A stretch of DNA of 64,000 bases from Acetothermia bacterium UBA3571 (GTDB lineage: Bacteria > Bipolaricaulota > Bipolaricaulia > Bipolaricaulales > Bipolaricaulaceae): positions 29,763-93,762 of the forward strand of contig DFNI01000044.1 of assembly GCA_002375995.1 (NCBI GenBank), given 5' to 3'. Below the pieces are notes generated by a model that saw nothing but the letters and a program-made list of their open reading frames with translations, was not told the origin of the DNA and searched no databases. Of the stretch, positions 16,644 through 24,614 are shown piece after piece (position 1 is the stretch's first letter; every line of letters starts with the position of its first letter). The position numbers and the translations under genes are program-made.

Positions 16644-17282
16644 ATGCGGGTGGGGGTAATCCGGGTCATCACCATTTCCGAGAAAGAAGAGCTCGAGCGC
16701 CATGGCAAACTCATCGAAAGGCTTTTTCCTGGGATAGAAACGGTTTCAGCCTGTATCCAGGATCAGCCTCGGGGAGTGTACGACCGGGAAACGGAGCGGC
16801 TCGCAGCGGAGAAGGTGGTCCGTTTGGCGTCGGAAATGGAGGGTAACGTGGATGCCATCTTTATAAGCTGCGCGGCCGATCCCGGTGTGGAGGAACTAAA
16901 AGGAAAGCTTTCCGTGCCCGTGGTGGGCGCGGGCGAGTGTCTGGCCTCCCTGGCCCGGGCCCTGGGGCAGAAGGTGGGAGTGCTCACCATCGCCGAAGGG
17001 GTTCCTGAACCCATACGAAGGGACCTCCGTGGCTTTCTATGGGAAAAAGTGGAGGGAGCCGAATCCACGTTGGACCTGCGGTCCAGGTTGGACTCCGTGT
17101 TGCAAGCAGCAAAAGCCCTCTTAAGGAAGGGTTGTGACGTGATCGCGCTGGCCTGTACTGGGTTTTCCACCATCGGTGCAGCGCCCTTGATCCGCCGGGA
17201 GACGGGCGTTCCCGCCCTAGATCCCGTGGTGGCCGCGGGTTCCGTGCTCTACAACTTGCTTTGCGGCGAAAGGGGGTGGTAG
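16644..17282 (+). CDS. Asp/Glu/hydantoin racemase-family protein
   Basis: A 212-residue member of the two-cysteine racemase superfamily. The two catalytic Cys candidates are in FISCAADPGVEE and LACTGFSTIG, and PVVGAGECLASLA lies between them. Family members racemise aspartate, glutamate, hydantoins or related amino acid derivatives. The ATG at 16644 is preferred over a longer start at 16554 because a perfect TATAAT ends seven bases upstream, so transcription would begin at about the ATG itself. It lies just before a peptide-type ABC importer, so it may process an imported D-amino acid or derivative; that is inference. Confidence 0.75.
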   Translation: MRVGVIRVITISEKEELERHGKLIERLFPGIETVSACIQDQPRGVYDRETERLAAEKVVRLASEMEGNVDAIFISCAADPGVEELKGKLSVPVVGAGECLASLARALGQKVGVLTIAEGVPEPIRRDLRGFLWEKVEGAESTLDLRSRLDSVLQAAKALLRKGCDVIALACTGFSTIGAAPLIRRETGVPALDPVVAAGSVLYNLLCGERGW

Positions 17283-17327
17283 CGGGCGCCGAACGGTTCC
17301 TTCCCTCAACAAAAGTACCTCAAGGGG

Positions 17328-18914
17328 GTGGTTTGGTTGCGGAGAGGTATTTTGTTGGCGTTGGTGGTGCTTTTGGGCCTTTGGGGGATGGCCTTGGGAG
17401 CGGGGAAGAGGACCTTGGTGGTGGGGCTTTCCTCCGATCCCCGAGGCCTTAGCCCCGTCTTCGCGTGCACCTTCGTGGACTGGGTAGTGGGGTATCGCCT
17501 CTACAGCTCCCTGTTCCAAGCCGACGAGAACTTCCAGCCGGTGCCGGACCTGGCCGAGTCCTGGGAAGCTTCGCCGGATGGTCTTACTTATACCTTCCAC
17601 TTGCGGCGCGACGCCACCTTCCACGATGGCAGCCCCGTAACCTCTGAAGACGTAAAGTTCAGCGTGGAGTTGGCTCTCAAATACGGCAGCATCTGCGCCC
17701 GGGGTCTGGGAACAGTCATCGACAAAATCGAAACTCCGGACCCATATACCGTGGTGTTCCGGCTCAAATCGCCCTACCCCGAATTCCTAAACCCCTACGA
17801 CGGACTCGGTCCACACTGTTCTGCGGTTTTGAAGAAGGAACTTTATGAGGGCACCGATCCCCTTACGAACCCCTACAACTTCAAGCCCATAGGCTCCGGC
17901 CCGTTCAAGTTCGTGGAATGGGTGAAGGGAAGCCACATCGTGCTGGAGAAATACGAGGGGTACTTCGGCGAGGGGCCGTACATCGATCGGATCGTCTTCC
18001 GGATCATCCCCGACCCCATGACACTGGTGATGGCCTTCGAGACCGGTGAGGTGGACTGGATACCCTTCATTGTCCCTGCCAGCGAAGTGGCGCGCTTGAA
18101 CCAATTGCCCGATGCCAGGGTCTTCTTCCACGGCTCGCCCTGCGGGGTCAGCTTGATCCTGGGCTATAACTTGCGGCTCGAGCCCTTCAACGATCCTGCC
18201 GTGCGCAAGGCCCTGACCGCTGCCATCAACAAGGAGAGGATTGCGGAACTCGTGTACTACGGCGGTGCCAAGGTCCCCAATACTTATGTGATCCCCACTC
18301 CCTTCTCCGAATGGTGGTTCAACCCTAAAGCCAAACAGATCGGCTACGATCCTGAGCTTGCCGCCAAGATCCTCGATAAAGCGGGCTATCCCGTCAAGGA
18401 AGACGGCTGGCGGTTCCACATGACCCTCAAACACACCACCGGATATGCAGAGCACCTCAAGGTGGCTGAGCTCATCAAGGAGGACCTGAAGAAGATCGGG
18501 GTGGATGTCCGGATCGTGAGCTTGGAGCACGCGGCCTGGCACGAGCAGGTGTTCCGGCGCTGGGACTTCGACGCCAGCCTTCTCCCGTTCTGTAGCGGTC
18601 CAACACCGCCCACCATGAAGCGCTTCCACACCGACAACATAAAGCGCATAAGCTGGGCCAACTGCATGGGCTACAGCAACCCCGAATATGATGCCCTCTT
18701 TGAGCTCATGATCAGCGAGCTCGATAAGGATCGGCGGTTGCAGCTGGTACACCGGTTACAGGAGCTCCTCGCATGGGACCAGCCCGCGTCCTTCATCGTG
18801 GGCCCCCTCAATGGCACTGCCATCCGGGAGGGGCTCTTCACGGAGGAGCCCAAAGGCGTATGGGTGCTCGGGTACCTGTGGATGCACCTGAACAAGATAA
18901 AGCCCTTGGAGTGA
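17328..18914 (+). CDS. ABC transporter substrate-binding protein, family 5 (peptide/nickel type)
   Basis: Periplasmic binding component of a Dpp/Opp-type importer, 528 residues. It has a signal peptide (about residues 5-25), then the family 5 order: DPRGLSPVFAC, LAESWEASPDGLTYTFHLRRDATFHDGSPVT with the next helix, PIGSGPFKFVEW and, near residue 290, AVRKALTAAINKERI. No lipobox cysteine follows the signal, so it should be free in the periplasm. The GTG at 17328 is given as start, but the ribosome site AAGGGGG (17322-17328) fits a TTG at 17337 better. A perfect hairpin separates it from the permeases. Confidence 0.88.
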   Translation: MVWLRRGILLALVVLLGLWGMALGAGKRTLVVGLSSDPRGLSPVFACTFVDWVVGYRLYSSLFQADENFQPVPDLAESWEASPDGLTYTFHLRRDATFHDGSPVTSEDVKFSVELALKYGSICARGLGTVIDKIETPDPYTVVFRLKSPYPEFLNPYDGLGPHCSAVLKKELYEGTDPLTNPYNFKPIGSGPFKFVEWVKGSHIVLEKYEGYFGEGPYIDRIVFRIIPDPMTLVMAFETGEVDWIPFIVPASEVARLNQLPDARVFFHGSPCGVSLILGYNLRLEPFNDPAVRKALTAAINKERIAELVYYGGAKVPNTYVIPTPFSEWWFNPKAKQIGYDPELAAKILDKAGYPVKEDGWRFHMTLKHTTGYAEHLKVAELIKEDLKKIGVDVRIVSLEHAAWHEQVFRRWDFDASLLPFCSGPTPPTMKRFHTDNIKRISWANCMGYSNPEYDALFELMISELDKDRRLQLVHRLQELLAWDQPASFIVGPLNGTAIREGLFTEEPKGVWVLGYLWMHLNKIKPLE

Positions 18915-18925
18915 AACGGGCTTCC

Positions 18926-18967
18926 GCGGCTGCACCCTGGGAACGAGCCGGGGTGCAGCCGCTTTTT
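18926..18967 (+). terminator. hairpin with T tract between the peptide-binding protein and permease genes
   Basis: Perfect 12-bp GC-rich stem (18926-18937 with 18951-18962), 13-base loop, then TTTTT. It has the form of an intrinsic terminator but lies inside the operon, so it probably lets only some transcripts reach the permease genes and protects the 3' end of the binding-protein message. Confidence 0.85.
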
Positions 18968-18972
18968 AGGCC

Positions 18973-19923
18973 ATGACCGCGTACATCGTGCGGAGAATTG
19001 CCGGGGCATTTCCCGTCGTCCTTTTGGTATTGGTTTTGAACTTCATTATCCTGCATCTCGCCCCGGGAGATCCTGTTTTCATCTTCATCCAGGGCGGGGG
19101 CGAGGTCACCGAGGAATACGTTCAGGAGATCCGTGCACGCCTGGGCCTGGACAAGCCTTTGGGAGAGCAGTTCTTCATCTTTATCGGGAACGTATTCCGG
19201 GGGAACCTGGGGTTCTCCCATTTCTACCAGCAACCGGTGCTGAGGGTGATCGCCGAGAGGGTTGGGCGCACGTTCCTGCTCGTGGGACTTGCCATCTTCC
19301 TCGCGGCGTTTCTGGGGATAACCTTAGGGGTCCTTGCGGCCAGCTATCCCTACACTCCCATAGATTACGCCAACACCGTTGTGGCGGTATTCGGTTACTC
19401 CATTCCCACTTTTTGGTTCGGCCAGCTGTTGATCTTGGTGTTCGGCGTATTCCTCCGTGTCCTTCCGGTAGGAGGTGTGCCCATAATCGACCGCAGTCTC
19501 TCCGCGTGGGCCTCCCATCTTGTGCTCCCGGTCACGTGCCTCAGTGTTTATCAACTCGCCCTGATCGCCCGGCTTACCCGGGCCAATATGAGGGAGGTCT
19601 TAAACATGGATTACATCGTAATGGCACGTGCCAAGGGCCTGCGGGAGCGCACCGTAATTATGAAACACGCCTTGCGGAACGCTTCCTTACCCGTGGTGAC
19701 CGCTATCGGCCTGAACTTCGCCTCCCTCCTTACCGGAGCGGTGGTAACGGAAACGGTGTTCGGATGGCCAGGACTAGGGAGGCTGATGTTCGAATCCCTT
19801 TATCGGCGCGACTACCCCGTATTGTTAGGCTTGCTCATTGTGATGTCCTTGGGTGTGGTCGTGATAAACCTTTTGGTGGATCTTTTATATGCCTTTCTCG
19901 ATCCCCGCATCCACTATGACTAG
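18973..19923 (+). CDS. peptide-type ABC transporter permease (DppB-like)
   Basis: Inner-membrane permease with the N-terminal helix and periplasmic loop of the DppB type (MTAYIVRRIAGAFPVVLLVLV, then LAPGDP and RLGLDKPL). Five further helices follow, with the EAA-type coupling motif in VMARAKGLRERTVIMKHALRNA and a typical LFGWPGLG-like segment (ETVFGWPGLGRLM). Length 316 fits. No ribosome site is visible between the upstream hairpin (18926-18967) and the ATG, so translation may depend on processing of the transcript or weak re-initiation. Its partner DppC-like gene follows after 9 bp. Confidence 0.9.
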   Translation: MTAYIVRRIAGAFPVVLLVLVLNFIILHLAPGDPVFIFIQGGGEVTEEYVQEIRARLGLDKPLGEQFFIFIGNVFRGNLGFSHFYQQPVLRVIAERVGRTFLLVGLAIFLAAFLGITLGVLAASYPYTPIDYANTVVAVFGYSIPTFWFGQLLILVFGVFLRVLPVGGVPIIDRSLSAWASHLVLPVTCLSVYQLALIARLTRANMREVLNMDYIVMARAKGLRERTVIMKHALRNASLPVVTAIGLNFASLLTGAVVTETVFGWPGLGRLMFESLYRRDYPVLLGLLIVMSLGVVVINLLVDLLYAFLDPRIHYD

Positions 19924-19932
19924 GAGTGGACT

Positions 19933-20769
19933 ATGAGGGAATTTTGGAGGGCGTTTCGGAAGAACAAAGCCGGCCTTGTGGCTTTGGCGTTCGTCCTGTT
20001 CCTGGGAGTGGTAGCCGCTTTGGCCGACCTCTTGACGGAACACGATCCCTTGGAACCCGGCCTGGGACGCCCTTTTTCCCCTCCATCCCGAGCCTTTCTC
20101 ATGGGCACCGATGATCTAGCACGGGACATCTTCAGCGGCGTAATCCACGGGGCCCGGGTCTCCTTGATGGTCGGGTTGAGCGCCGCGGCCACCGCCTCCT
20201 TGATTGGGATCCTCATCGGCTCCGTGGCCGGATTCCTCGGAGGCGCAGTGGATTATGTGCTTATGAAGTTATGCGAGCTATTTCAATCCCTTCCCATGTT
20301 CCTGTTCGCCCTGGTCATTGTCAGCTTTTTCGGCAACAACATCTGGAACATCGTGATCGTGATTGGAGCCATCACCTGGCCGAGGATGGCGCGGCTTGTG
20401 CGCGCCGAGATCCTCCATTTGAAGGAGATGGAGTTCGTCACCTCTGCTCGAGCCGTGGGGTTAAGCAGCACCGGGATCGTGTTCAAACACCTTTTGCCAA
20501 ACGTGCTTCACGTCATCGTGGTAACCCTCTCCCTGGATGTCGGGACCGCCATTATTGTGGAAGCCTCGTTGAGCTTCCTCGGCGCAGGGGACCCCAACGT
20601 GATGAGTTGGGGTCGCATGTTGCATAACGCTCAGAGGTTCATCCGTAGGGCGTGGTGGATGGCCGTCTTTCCCGGCCTCGCCATCTTCCTGACGGTCCTT
20701 TCCTTAAACGTCTTAGGAGACGCGTTGAACGACGCGTTGAATCCAAGGCTAAGGGGAAGACGAGGATAA
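19933..20769 (+). CDS. peptide-type ABC transporter permease (DppC-like)
   Basis: Second permease of the importer, 278 residues. The N-terminal helix (FRKNKAGLVALAFVLFLGVVAAL) and LMGTDDLARDIFSGVIHGARVSLMVG are DppC signatures; the coupling loop is TSARAVGLSSTGIVFKHLLPN. A TAGGAGTGGA ribosome site precedes the ATG. A strong terminator begins 14 bp after the stop, and no DppD/DppF ATPase gene follows, so the importer must borrow ATPases encoded elsewhere. The substrate could be a peptide, nickel chelate or sugar oligomer, since family 5 systems carry all of these. Confidence 0.9.
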   Translation: MREFWRAFRKNKAGLVALAFVLFLGVVAALADLLTEHDPLEPGLGRPFSPPSRAFLMGTDDLARDIFSGVIHGARVSLMVGLSAAATASLIGILIGSVAGFLGGAVDYVLMKLCELFQSLPMFLFALVIVSFFGNNIWNIVIVIGAITWPRMARLVRAEILHLKEMEFVTSARAVGLSSTGIVFKHLLPNVLHVIVVTLSLDVGTAIIVEASLSFLGAGDPNVMSWGRMLHNAQRFIRRAWWMAVFPGLAIFLTVLSLNVLGDALNDALNPRLRGRRG

Positions 20770-20782
20770 AGGTCCCCTTTTT

Positions 20783-20813
20783 AAAAGGGGGGCCGCTTAT
20801 GGCCCCCCTTTTT
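20783..20813. terminator. strong, probably bidirectional terminator after the peptide importer
   Basis: 12-bp stem (20783-20794 with 20801-20812), six-base loop, T tract on the plus strand. On the minus strand the same stem is followed by TTTTAAAAA-type sequence, so it can also end the convergent secreted-protein transcript. An upstream CCCCTT arm (20774-20779) can pair with part of the left arm as an alternative fold. Confidence 0.88.
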
Positions 20814-20838
20814 CTCCACTCAGGCTAGGAAATCGCTT

Positions 20839-21591
20839 TCAGCCCGCCTGAGCCTCTGTGGCCACGAGGGCACGGATGAGAAATACGTCGAGCTTGGCGC
20901 TCAGGGCCTTGATCCGCAGGATGTGCCTCCCCAGCTCCAAAGCCTCAGGGGCGGGACGCTCGGCCTTGGGACCCCGGGGGGCGAACTCCTCCCGCAGGCC
21001 CTGGACCAAGCCCCTCACGATTCCCCGGAACTTGGCAGCTTCCTCCGGGGAAAGGGCGCTTATCGCGCCCTTGAGGTAAGCCTCCACCCAATCCCGCACC
21101 TCGGCGAACCTACCGGCGGGCGCAGAGCCTCGGCCTTCAGGTCCACGCCCCGGGGCTTCAGGAGCCATGCCCTTGGGCGTCATCCGGGGGAAGGTCCCCA
21201 TGTGTTCCCTGGCCTGCAAGTGCTCCCGCACACGCTGACCGATCCCCCGCTCGAACACGTCCTCGATACGGTGCAAGGATAGGGAGAGGATCACCAGGTC
21301 CTTCAGGGCCTCCTCACTGGGCCCCTCCGCTTCCTTTAGGGCCTCCAGGGCATCCTTGGCGAGCGCCATGGGCTTCGCCAACGCCTCCTTCAACGCGGGC
21401 ATCTCCTCCACCTTATCCCACAAGGCGCTGAGTTCGGTGGCGATGGCCTTGATGAGCTCGGGGAACTTCTCGGGGGCCTGCGGCGCGGGCACCACCCCTT
21501 GTGCCATCGGCTGGGCAAGTCCACCCACCGCCAGCGAGAGGACGACCGCCATTCCCGCCGCGAGCTTTGCCACTTTGGAAACGTCCAACAT
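20839..21591 (-). CDS. secreted alpha-helical protein, unknown function
   Basis: A 250-residue exported protein with signal peptide (about residues 8-26, ending GGLAQ). The mature protein is almost entirely helix-forming, with long runs of Glu, Ala, Leu and Lys, and a Pro/Gly-rich linker near residues 137-162 (GMAPEAPGRGPEGRGSAPAG). It has no cysteine and no recognised domain; by size and composition it recalls periplasmic stress-binding proteins of the CpxP/Spy kind, without their LTXXQ motif. The ATG at 21591 has GGAGGTAAAG upstream. It is divergent from the membrane-bound winged-helix regulator. Confidence 0.62.
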   Translation of the reverse strand: MLDVSKVAKLAAGMAVVLSLAVGGLAQPMAQGVVPAPQAPEKFPELIKAIATELSALWDKVEEMPALKEALAKPMALAKDALEALKEAEGPSEEALKDLVILSLSLHRIEDVFERGIGQRVREHLQAREHMGTFPRMTPKGMAPEAPGRGPEGRGSAPAGRFAEVRDWVEAYLKGAISALSPEEAAKFRGIVRGLVQGLREEFAPRGPKAERPAPEALELGRHILRIKALSAKLDVFLIRALVATEAQAG

Positions 21592-21686
21592 CTTTACCTC
21601 CTTGGTTTTCGGCCCATTGGGGCCGTGGTTGCTCGGAGCCTAGCCCGATCCCGGTCGCTGTTGAACCGAAGGGGGGTAAACGGCCC

Positions 21687-21708
21687 GGTCAAAAACGGAT
21701 CAAAAGGG
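21687..21708 (+). promoter_or_regulatory. tandem 11-bp direct repeat, likely OmpR/PhoB-type binding site
   Basis: Two adjacent 11-bp units (21687-21697 and 21698-21708) match at 8 of 11 positions and share the core TCAAAA at 21689-21694 and 21700-21705. Winged-helix proteins of the OmpR/PhoB family bind as tandem dimers to direct repeats at exactly this pitch. The unit ends 10 bp before the possible -35 of the regulator gene, in the divergent gap to the secreted helical protein, so either gene could be controlled. Confidence 0.55.
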
Positions 21709-21718
21709 TTTGACCTCC

Positions 21719-21747
21719 TTGTGGTAGCTGGAGGTTTTGCCTATTTT
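21719..21747 (+). promoter_or_regulatory. possible promoter of the membrane-bound regulator gene
   Basis: TTGTGG (21719-21724), a 17-bp spacer and TATTTT (21742-21747), ending nine bases before the GTG at 21757. It is a weak match to consensus, but it lies just after the tandem 11-bp repeats and would place the transcript start at the start codon. Confidence 0.4.
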
Positions 21748-21756
21748 GTCTTTACC

Positions 21757-22641
21757 GTGAACCTGGGGAAGAAAAGGGCTCGGAGTTTAGGTCTTGCCCT
21801 TGGGGTGATATTTCTGGGAGCCGCGTTGGCCCTGGGACTTTTGGGGGGAAGGCCTTCGGTGGAGGACGAGGCCTTCCGCACTCGGAGCTTGGACTACGTG
21901 GCCGCCTTCGCCACCGCCGTCCAGGGCTGGCTTGAGGAAGGGGATTTCGAGACCCTTGAGGACGCCGCCAGGTTCATGCTCCTGGGGAGCGCCGCCTTCG
22001 TGGAGGTGGTGTGGGACGGAGAGGCGGTAGTCAAGGAGGCCCGGGGCGATGTCTCCCCTCCTCCGCTGGAGGATACCCCCTCCGAGGCCGTGACCGCCTT
22101 CCACTCCCGGGATAGCGCCCGCTTCTTGGAGGTGGTCTATCCCTTGGAAAAAGGGTACGTACGGACCTGGCTCGAGGTGCCGTCCCTAGCCGGGGTGCCA
22201 TGGTGGTTGTCCACGGTGGTGGGCCTCCTTTCGCTTTTGGGCCTCGGCGCCATCGGGGGGGCCTTGTACCTGGGGCATCGGAGCCCGGGCCCGGAGCCAG
22301 GGAGGAAAAGATCCCTTATCGAAGTGGGAGGTTTGGTGATCGACGAGGGGAGCAAAGAGGTCACGCTCTGCGGGAAGCCGGTCAAGCTCTCGCCGAAGCA
22401 GTACGCACTTTTGGTGCTCCTCGCTCGGGAACCGGGGAAGGTGTTCTCCGATCGGGACATCCTCCGGGAGCTCTGGCCCGACTCCCGGTATGCGAATTCC
22501 AAAGATGTAAAGCAGTACGTTTATCTCCTGCGGCGGAGGTTGGGGGAGGTGTTGCCCGGGGCCGAGGCCCTGATCGCCACCGTGCCCGGGTTCGGCTACA
22601 AGCTCCTCTCCCCGGAAGAGATCGGGTTAACCGATCGTTGA
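21757..22641 (+). CDS. membrane-spanning winged-helix transcription regulator
   Basis: A one-component sensor of 294 residues: membrane helix 1 (about 11-31), an extracytoplasmic domain (about 32-147), membrane helix 2 (149-172) and a cytosolic OmpR/PhoB-type winged helix (about 185-286). The winged helix has KLSPKQYALLVLLAREPGKVFSDRDILRELWP, KQYVYLLRRRLGE and TVPGFGYKL. No receiver domain is present. The DNA-binding domain is C-terminal, the reverse of ToxR/CadC. The start is inferred as GTG 21757, nine bases after a TATTTT box; it has no ribosome site. Tandem 11-bp repeats at 21687-21708 are a likely own binding site. Confidence 0.75.
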   Translation: MNLGKKRARSLGLALGVIFLGAALALGLLGGRPSVEDEAFRTRSLDYVAAFATAVQGWLEEGDFETLEDAARFMLLGSAAFVEVVWDGEAVVKEARGDVSPPPLEDTPSEAVTAFHSRDSARFLEVVYPLEKGYVRTWLEVPSLAGVPWWLSTVVGLLSLLGLGAIGGALYLGHRSPGPEPGRKRSLIEVGGLVIDEGSKEVTLCGKPVKLSPKQYALLVLLAREPGKVFSDRDILRELWPDSRYANSKDVKQYVYLLRRRLGEVLPGAEALIATVPGFGYKLLSPEEIGLTDR

Positions 22642-22678
22642 TGTACTTTCGACCGCAAAAGGGCTAAGGTGATGGACG

Positions 22679-23260
22679 ATGGTGCGGAAAATTTTGGCGA
22701 TTCTCGCGGTATTTTCGGTCCTTTCCCCGGCGGGCGGGGCCCAGCCCACGGAGCCTCCCGTGCCACAGCTTGCGGTAGAGGTGATGTCCCTCGTACGGGA
22801 GCTGCGGTTGGCGATGTACTACGCGGCGCTGGCGGTGTATGCCCCCACCCCGGCCGATCAGCACCTCTACTCCCAGCAGGTGGTGAACCTGATCGAGGGA
22901 GACGGTGGCGAACACTTCGTAGGAGAAGGGCCCCAACGGATACCCGGCATGCTGAACCGCCTCGCGGCCATCCATCGGGCCATTCCCCCCGACCTTTCTC
23001 CGATGAAGCGGCGGGCGGTGTTTCTCGTCTTGAACAACGTCCGCACCTTCCTCGAGCTAGCCCTGGAGGAGAGCCTGGCTTCGTTGAGGAAGGAGGACAT
23101 CGAGGCCGGGGCAGAGCACATGCGCAAGGCGTTCGCGTTCCTCTTCGCTGCCTGGGGCGTGGAGGTGGAGACCCCCTACCTCGGGGGTGTGTGGCTCCTG
23201 CTCAAACACCTGGGGTACCAGCGGCCCACGCCCCCAGCAAGGGCCATCCCTAACCGGTGA
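22679..23260 (+). CDS. secreted helical protein, unknown function
   Basis: A 193-residue exported protein with signal peptide (MVRKILAILAVFSVLSPAGGAQ). The rest is mostly helical with no cysteine and no family that I recognise; HLYSQQVVNLIEGDGGEHFVGEG and PPDLSPMKRRAVFLVLNNV stand out as its most structured parts. It starts 37 bp after the membrane regulator, with AAGGTGAT upstream, so it is probably in the same transcript and could be the ligand-sensing partner or a target; this is inference from position only. Its end overlaps the convergent sensor kinase gene by 11 bp. Confidence 0.62.
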   Translation: MVRKILAILAVFSVLSPAGGAQPTEPPVPQLAVEVMSLVRELRLAMYYAALAVYAPTPADQHLYSQQVVNLIEGDGGEHFVGEGPQRIPGMLNRLAAIHRAIPPDLSPMKRRAVFLVLNNVRTFLELALEESLASLRKEDIEAGAEHMRKAFAFLFAAWGVEVETPYLGGVWLLLKHLGYQRPTPPARAIPNR

Positions 23261-24614
23261 AGAGGGGAAGGGAAAAGAAGATGGTGGTACCTTCTCCCAC
23301 CACGCTTTCGGCCCAGATCCGGCCTCCGTGGGCCTCCACGATGGCCTTGGCGATGGCCAATCCCAACCCCGAGCCCTCCTCGTTTCGGGAGCGATCCACC
23401 TTGTAGAAGCGTTCGAAGATGTGAGGTAGATCCTCAGGAGGTATCCCCGGCCCCTGATCCCGCACGGAGATCACCGCTTCGTTCCCTTCCCGCTTGAGGG
23501 TGACCTTCACTACTCCCCCAGGCGGGGAGTAACGTACCGCGTTGGCGAGGATATTTCCGAGGACTTGTCGAATCCGGTGCGGATCGGCTTCCACCACGAG
23601 GCCTCGTTCGAGCTCAGCCTCGATCTCGATCCCTTCCTCTTGGGCCACGGGACGGATCGCGTCACAGGTGCGCTCCACGAGCTCCGCTAGCTCCATTTCC
23701 TGTCTCTCCAAGGGCAAGGTCCCGGCTTCCGCCAAGGTGAGCTCCCGCAAATCTTCCACAAGCTTCCCTAATTGGAGGGTCTCCTCGTAGACCGGGGCCA
23801 GGGACTCCTGGGTTAGGGGGAAAATACCGTCCAGCATCGCCTCGAGATTCCCCTGGATCACGGTGAGGGGGGTGCGGAGCTCGTGGGCGATATCGGCGAT
23901 GAGGTTCCGGCGCGCCCTCTCCGAGCGCTCCAGGGCCTCGGCCATGCGGTTGAAGGCCTGGGCCAGCCTCCCCAGCTCGTCCCTCCCCCGGACCACCACC
24001 CGGTGGGCGAGGTCCCCGGCGGCGATGCGTTCGGTGGCCCGGATGAGCCGCCTGAGGGGCGAGGCCAACTGCCACGCGAGCATTGCCCCTAGGATCCCCG
24101 CGGCCACGAGCCCGATGGCCACTCCCACGAGGGAGGCGTTCCGCACCGACTCCAGGAAGCTTTCCTCCAGCGGGCCGAGGTCCCCTCGCAGGGGGACCAA
24201 CGCCCCCACCACTTCCCCTTCCACCTCCACCGGGATGCTGTAGCGGAGCCGATCTACCGAGACGTGCTCCCCAGGGGATACCACCCCCTTTTGGCACGCG
24301 ATCACCTTCCCCGCGGGATCCACCAGGGCGTACTGGCTAAGGGGACCCCATTGGGCCACCTGCCCTCCGGGCCAGGTGATCACGAACTTCAAGGTGAAAA
24401 ATCGTTCCACCCCTTCCCAGGAGCGGTTCCTGGCCCAGAAGGCCCCTAAAAGCTCCGCCGCCTCTTTGGCGTGGGCCTCCCGGGACTTTATCAGGTAGAG
24501 GTCGAAGCGCTCGTGTAACCCAGAGGTGGTGAAAAAATAAGTGCCCCCTACGGCCACCAGGGTGACCGCCACCATGGCTCCCACCAGCTTCCAGCTGAAG
24601 GACATGGTTTTCAC
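23250..24614 (-). CDS. sensor histidine kinase
   Basis: A 454-residue two-component sensor. It has an N-terminal membrane helix (about 9-29), a periplasmic sensor region (about 30-160), a second helix (about 161-183), a HAMP domain (LASPLRRLIRATERIAAGDL, about 183-235), and HisKA with the phosphorylated His at residue 244 in DIAHELRTPL. The ATP-binding domain has LGNILANAVRYSP (N box), VRDQGPGIPPEDLPHIFERFYK and GSGLGLAIAK (G boxes). Its start overlaps the response regulator gene by 4 bp (ATGA), so the pair is made together. The signal is unknown. Confidence 0.92.
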   Translation of the reverse strand: MKTMSFSWKLVGAMVAVTLVAVGGTYFFTTSGLHERFDLYLIKSREAHAKEAAELLGAFWARNRSWEGVERFFTLKFVITWPGGQVAQWGPLSQYALVDPAGKVIACQKGVVSPGEHVSVDRLRYSIPVEVEGEVVGALVPLRGDLGPLEESFLESVRNASLVGVAIGLVAAGILGAMLAWQLASPLRRLIRATERIAAGDLAHRVVVRGRDELGRLAQAFNRMAEALERSERARRNLIADIAHELRTPLTVIQGNLEAMLDGIFPLTQESLAPVYEETLQLGKLVEDLRELTLAEAGTLPLERQEMELAELVERTCDAIRPVAQEEGIEIEAELERGLVVEADPHRIRQVLGNILANAVRYSPPGGVVKVTLKREGNEAVISVRDQGPGIPPEDLPHIFERFYKVDRSRNEEGSGLGLAIAKAIVEAHGGRIWAESVVGEGTTIFFSLPLFTG

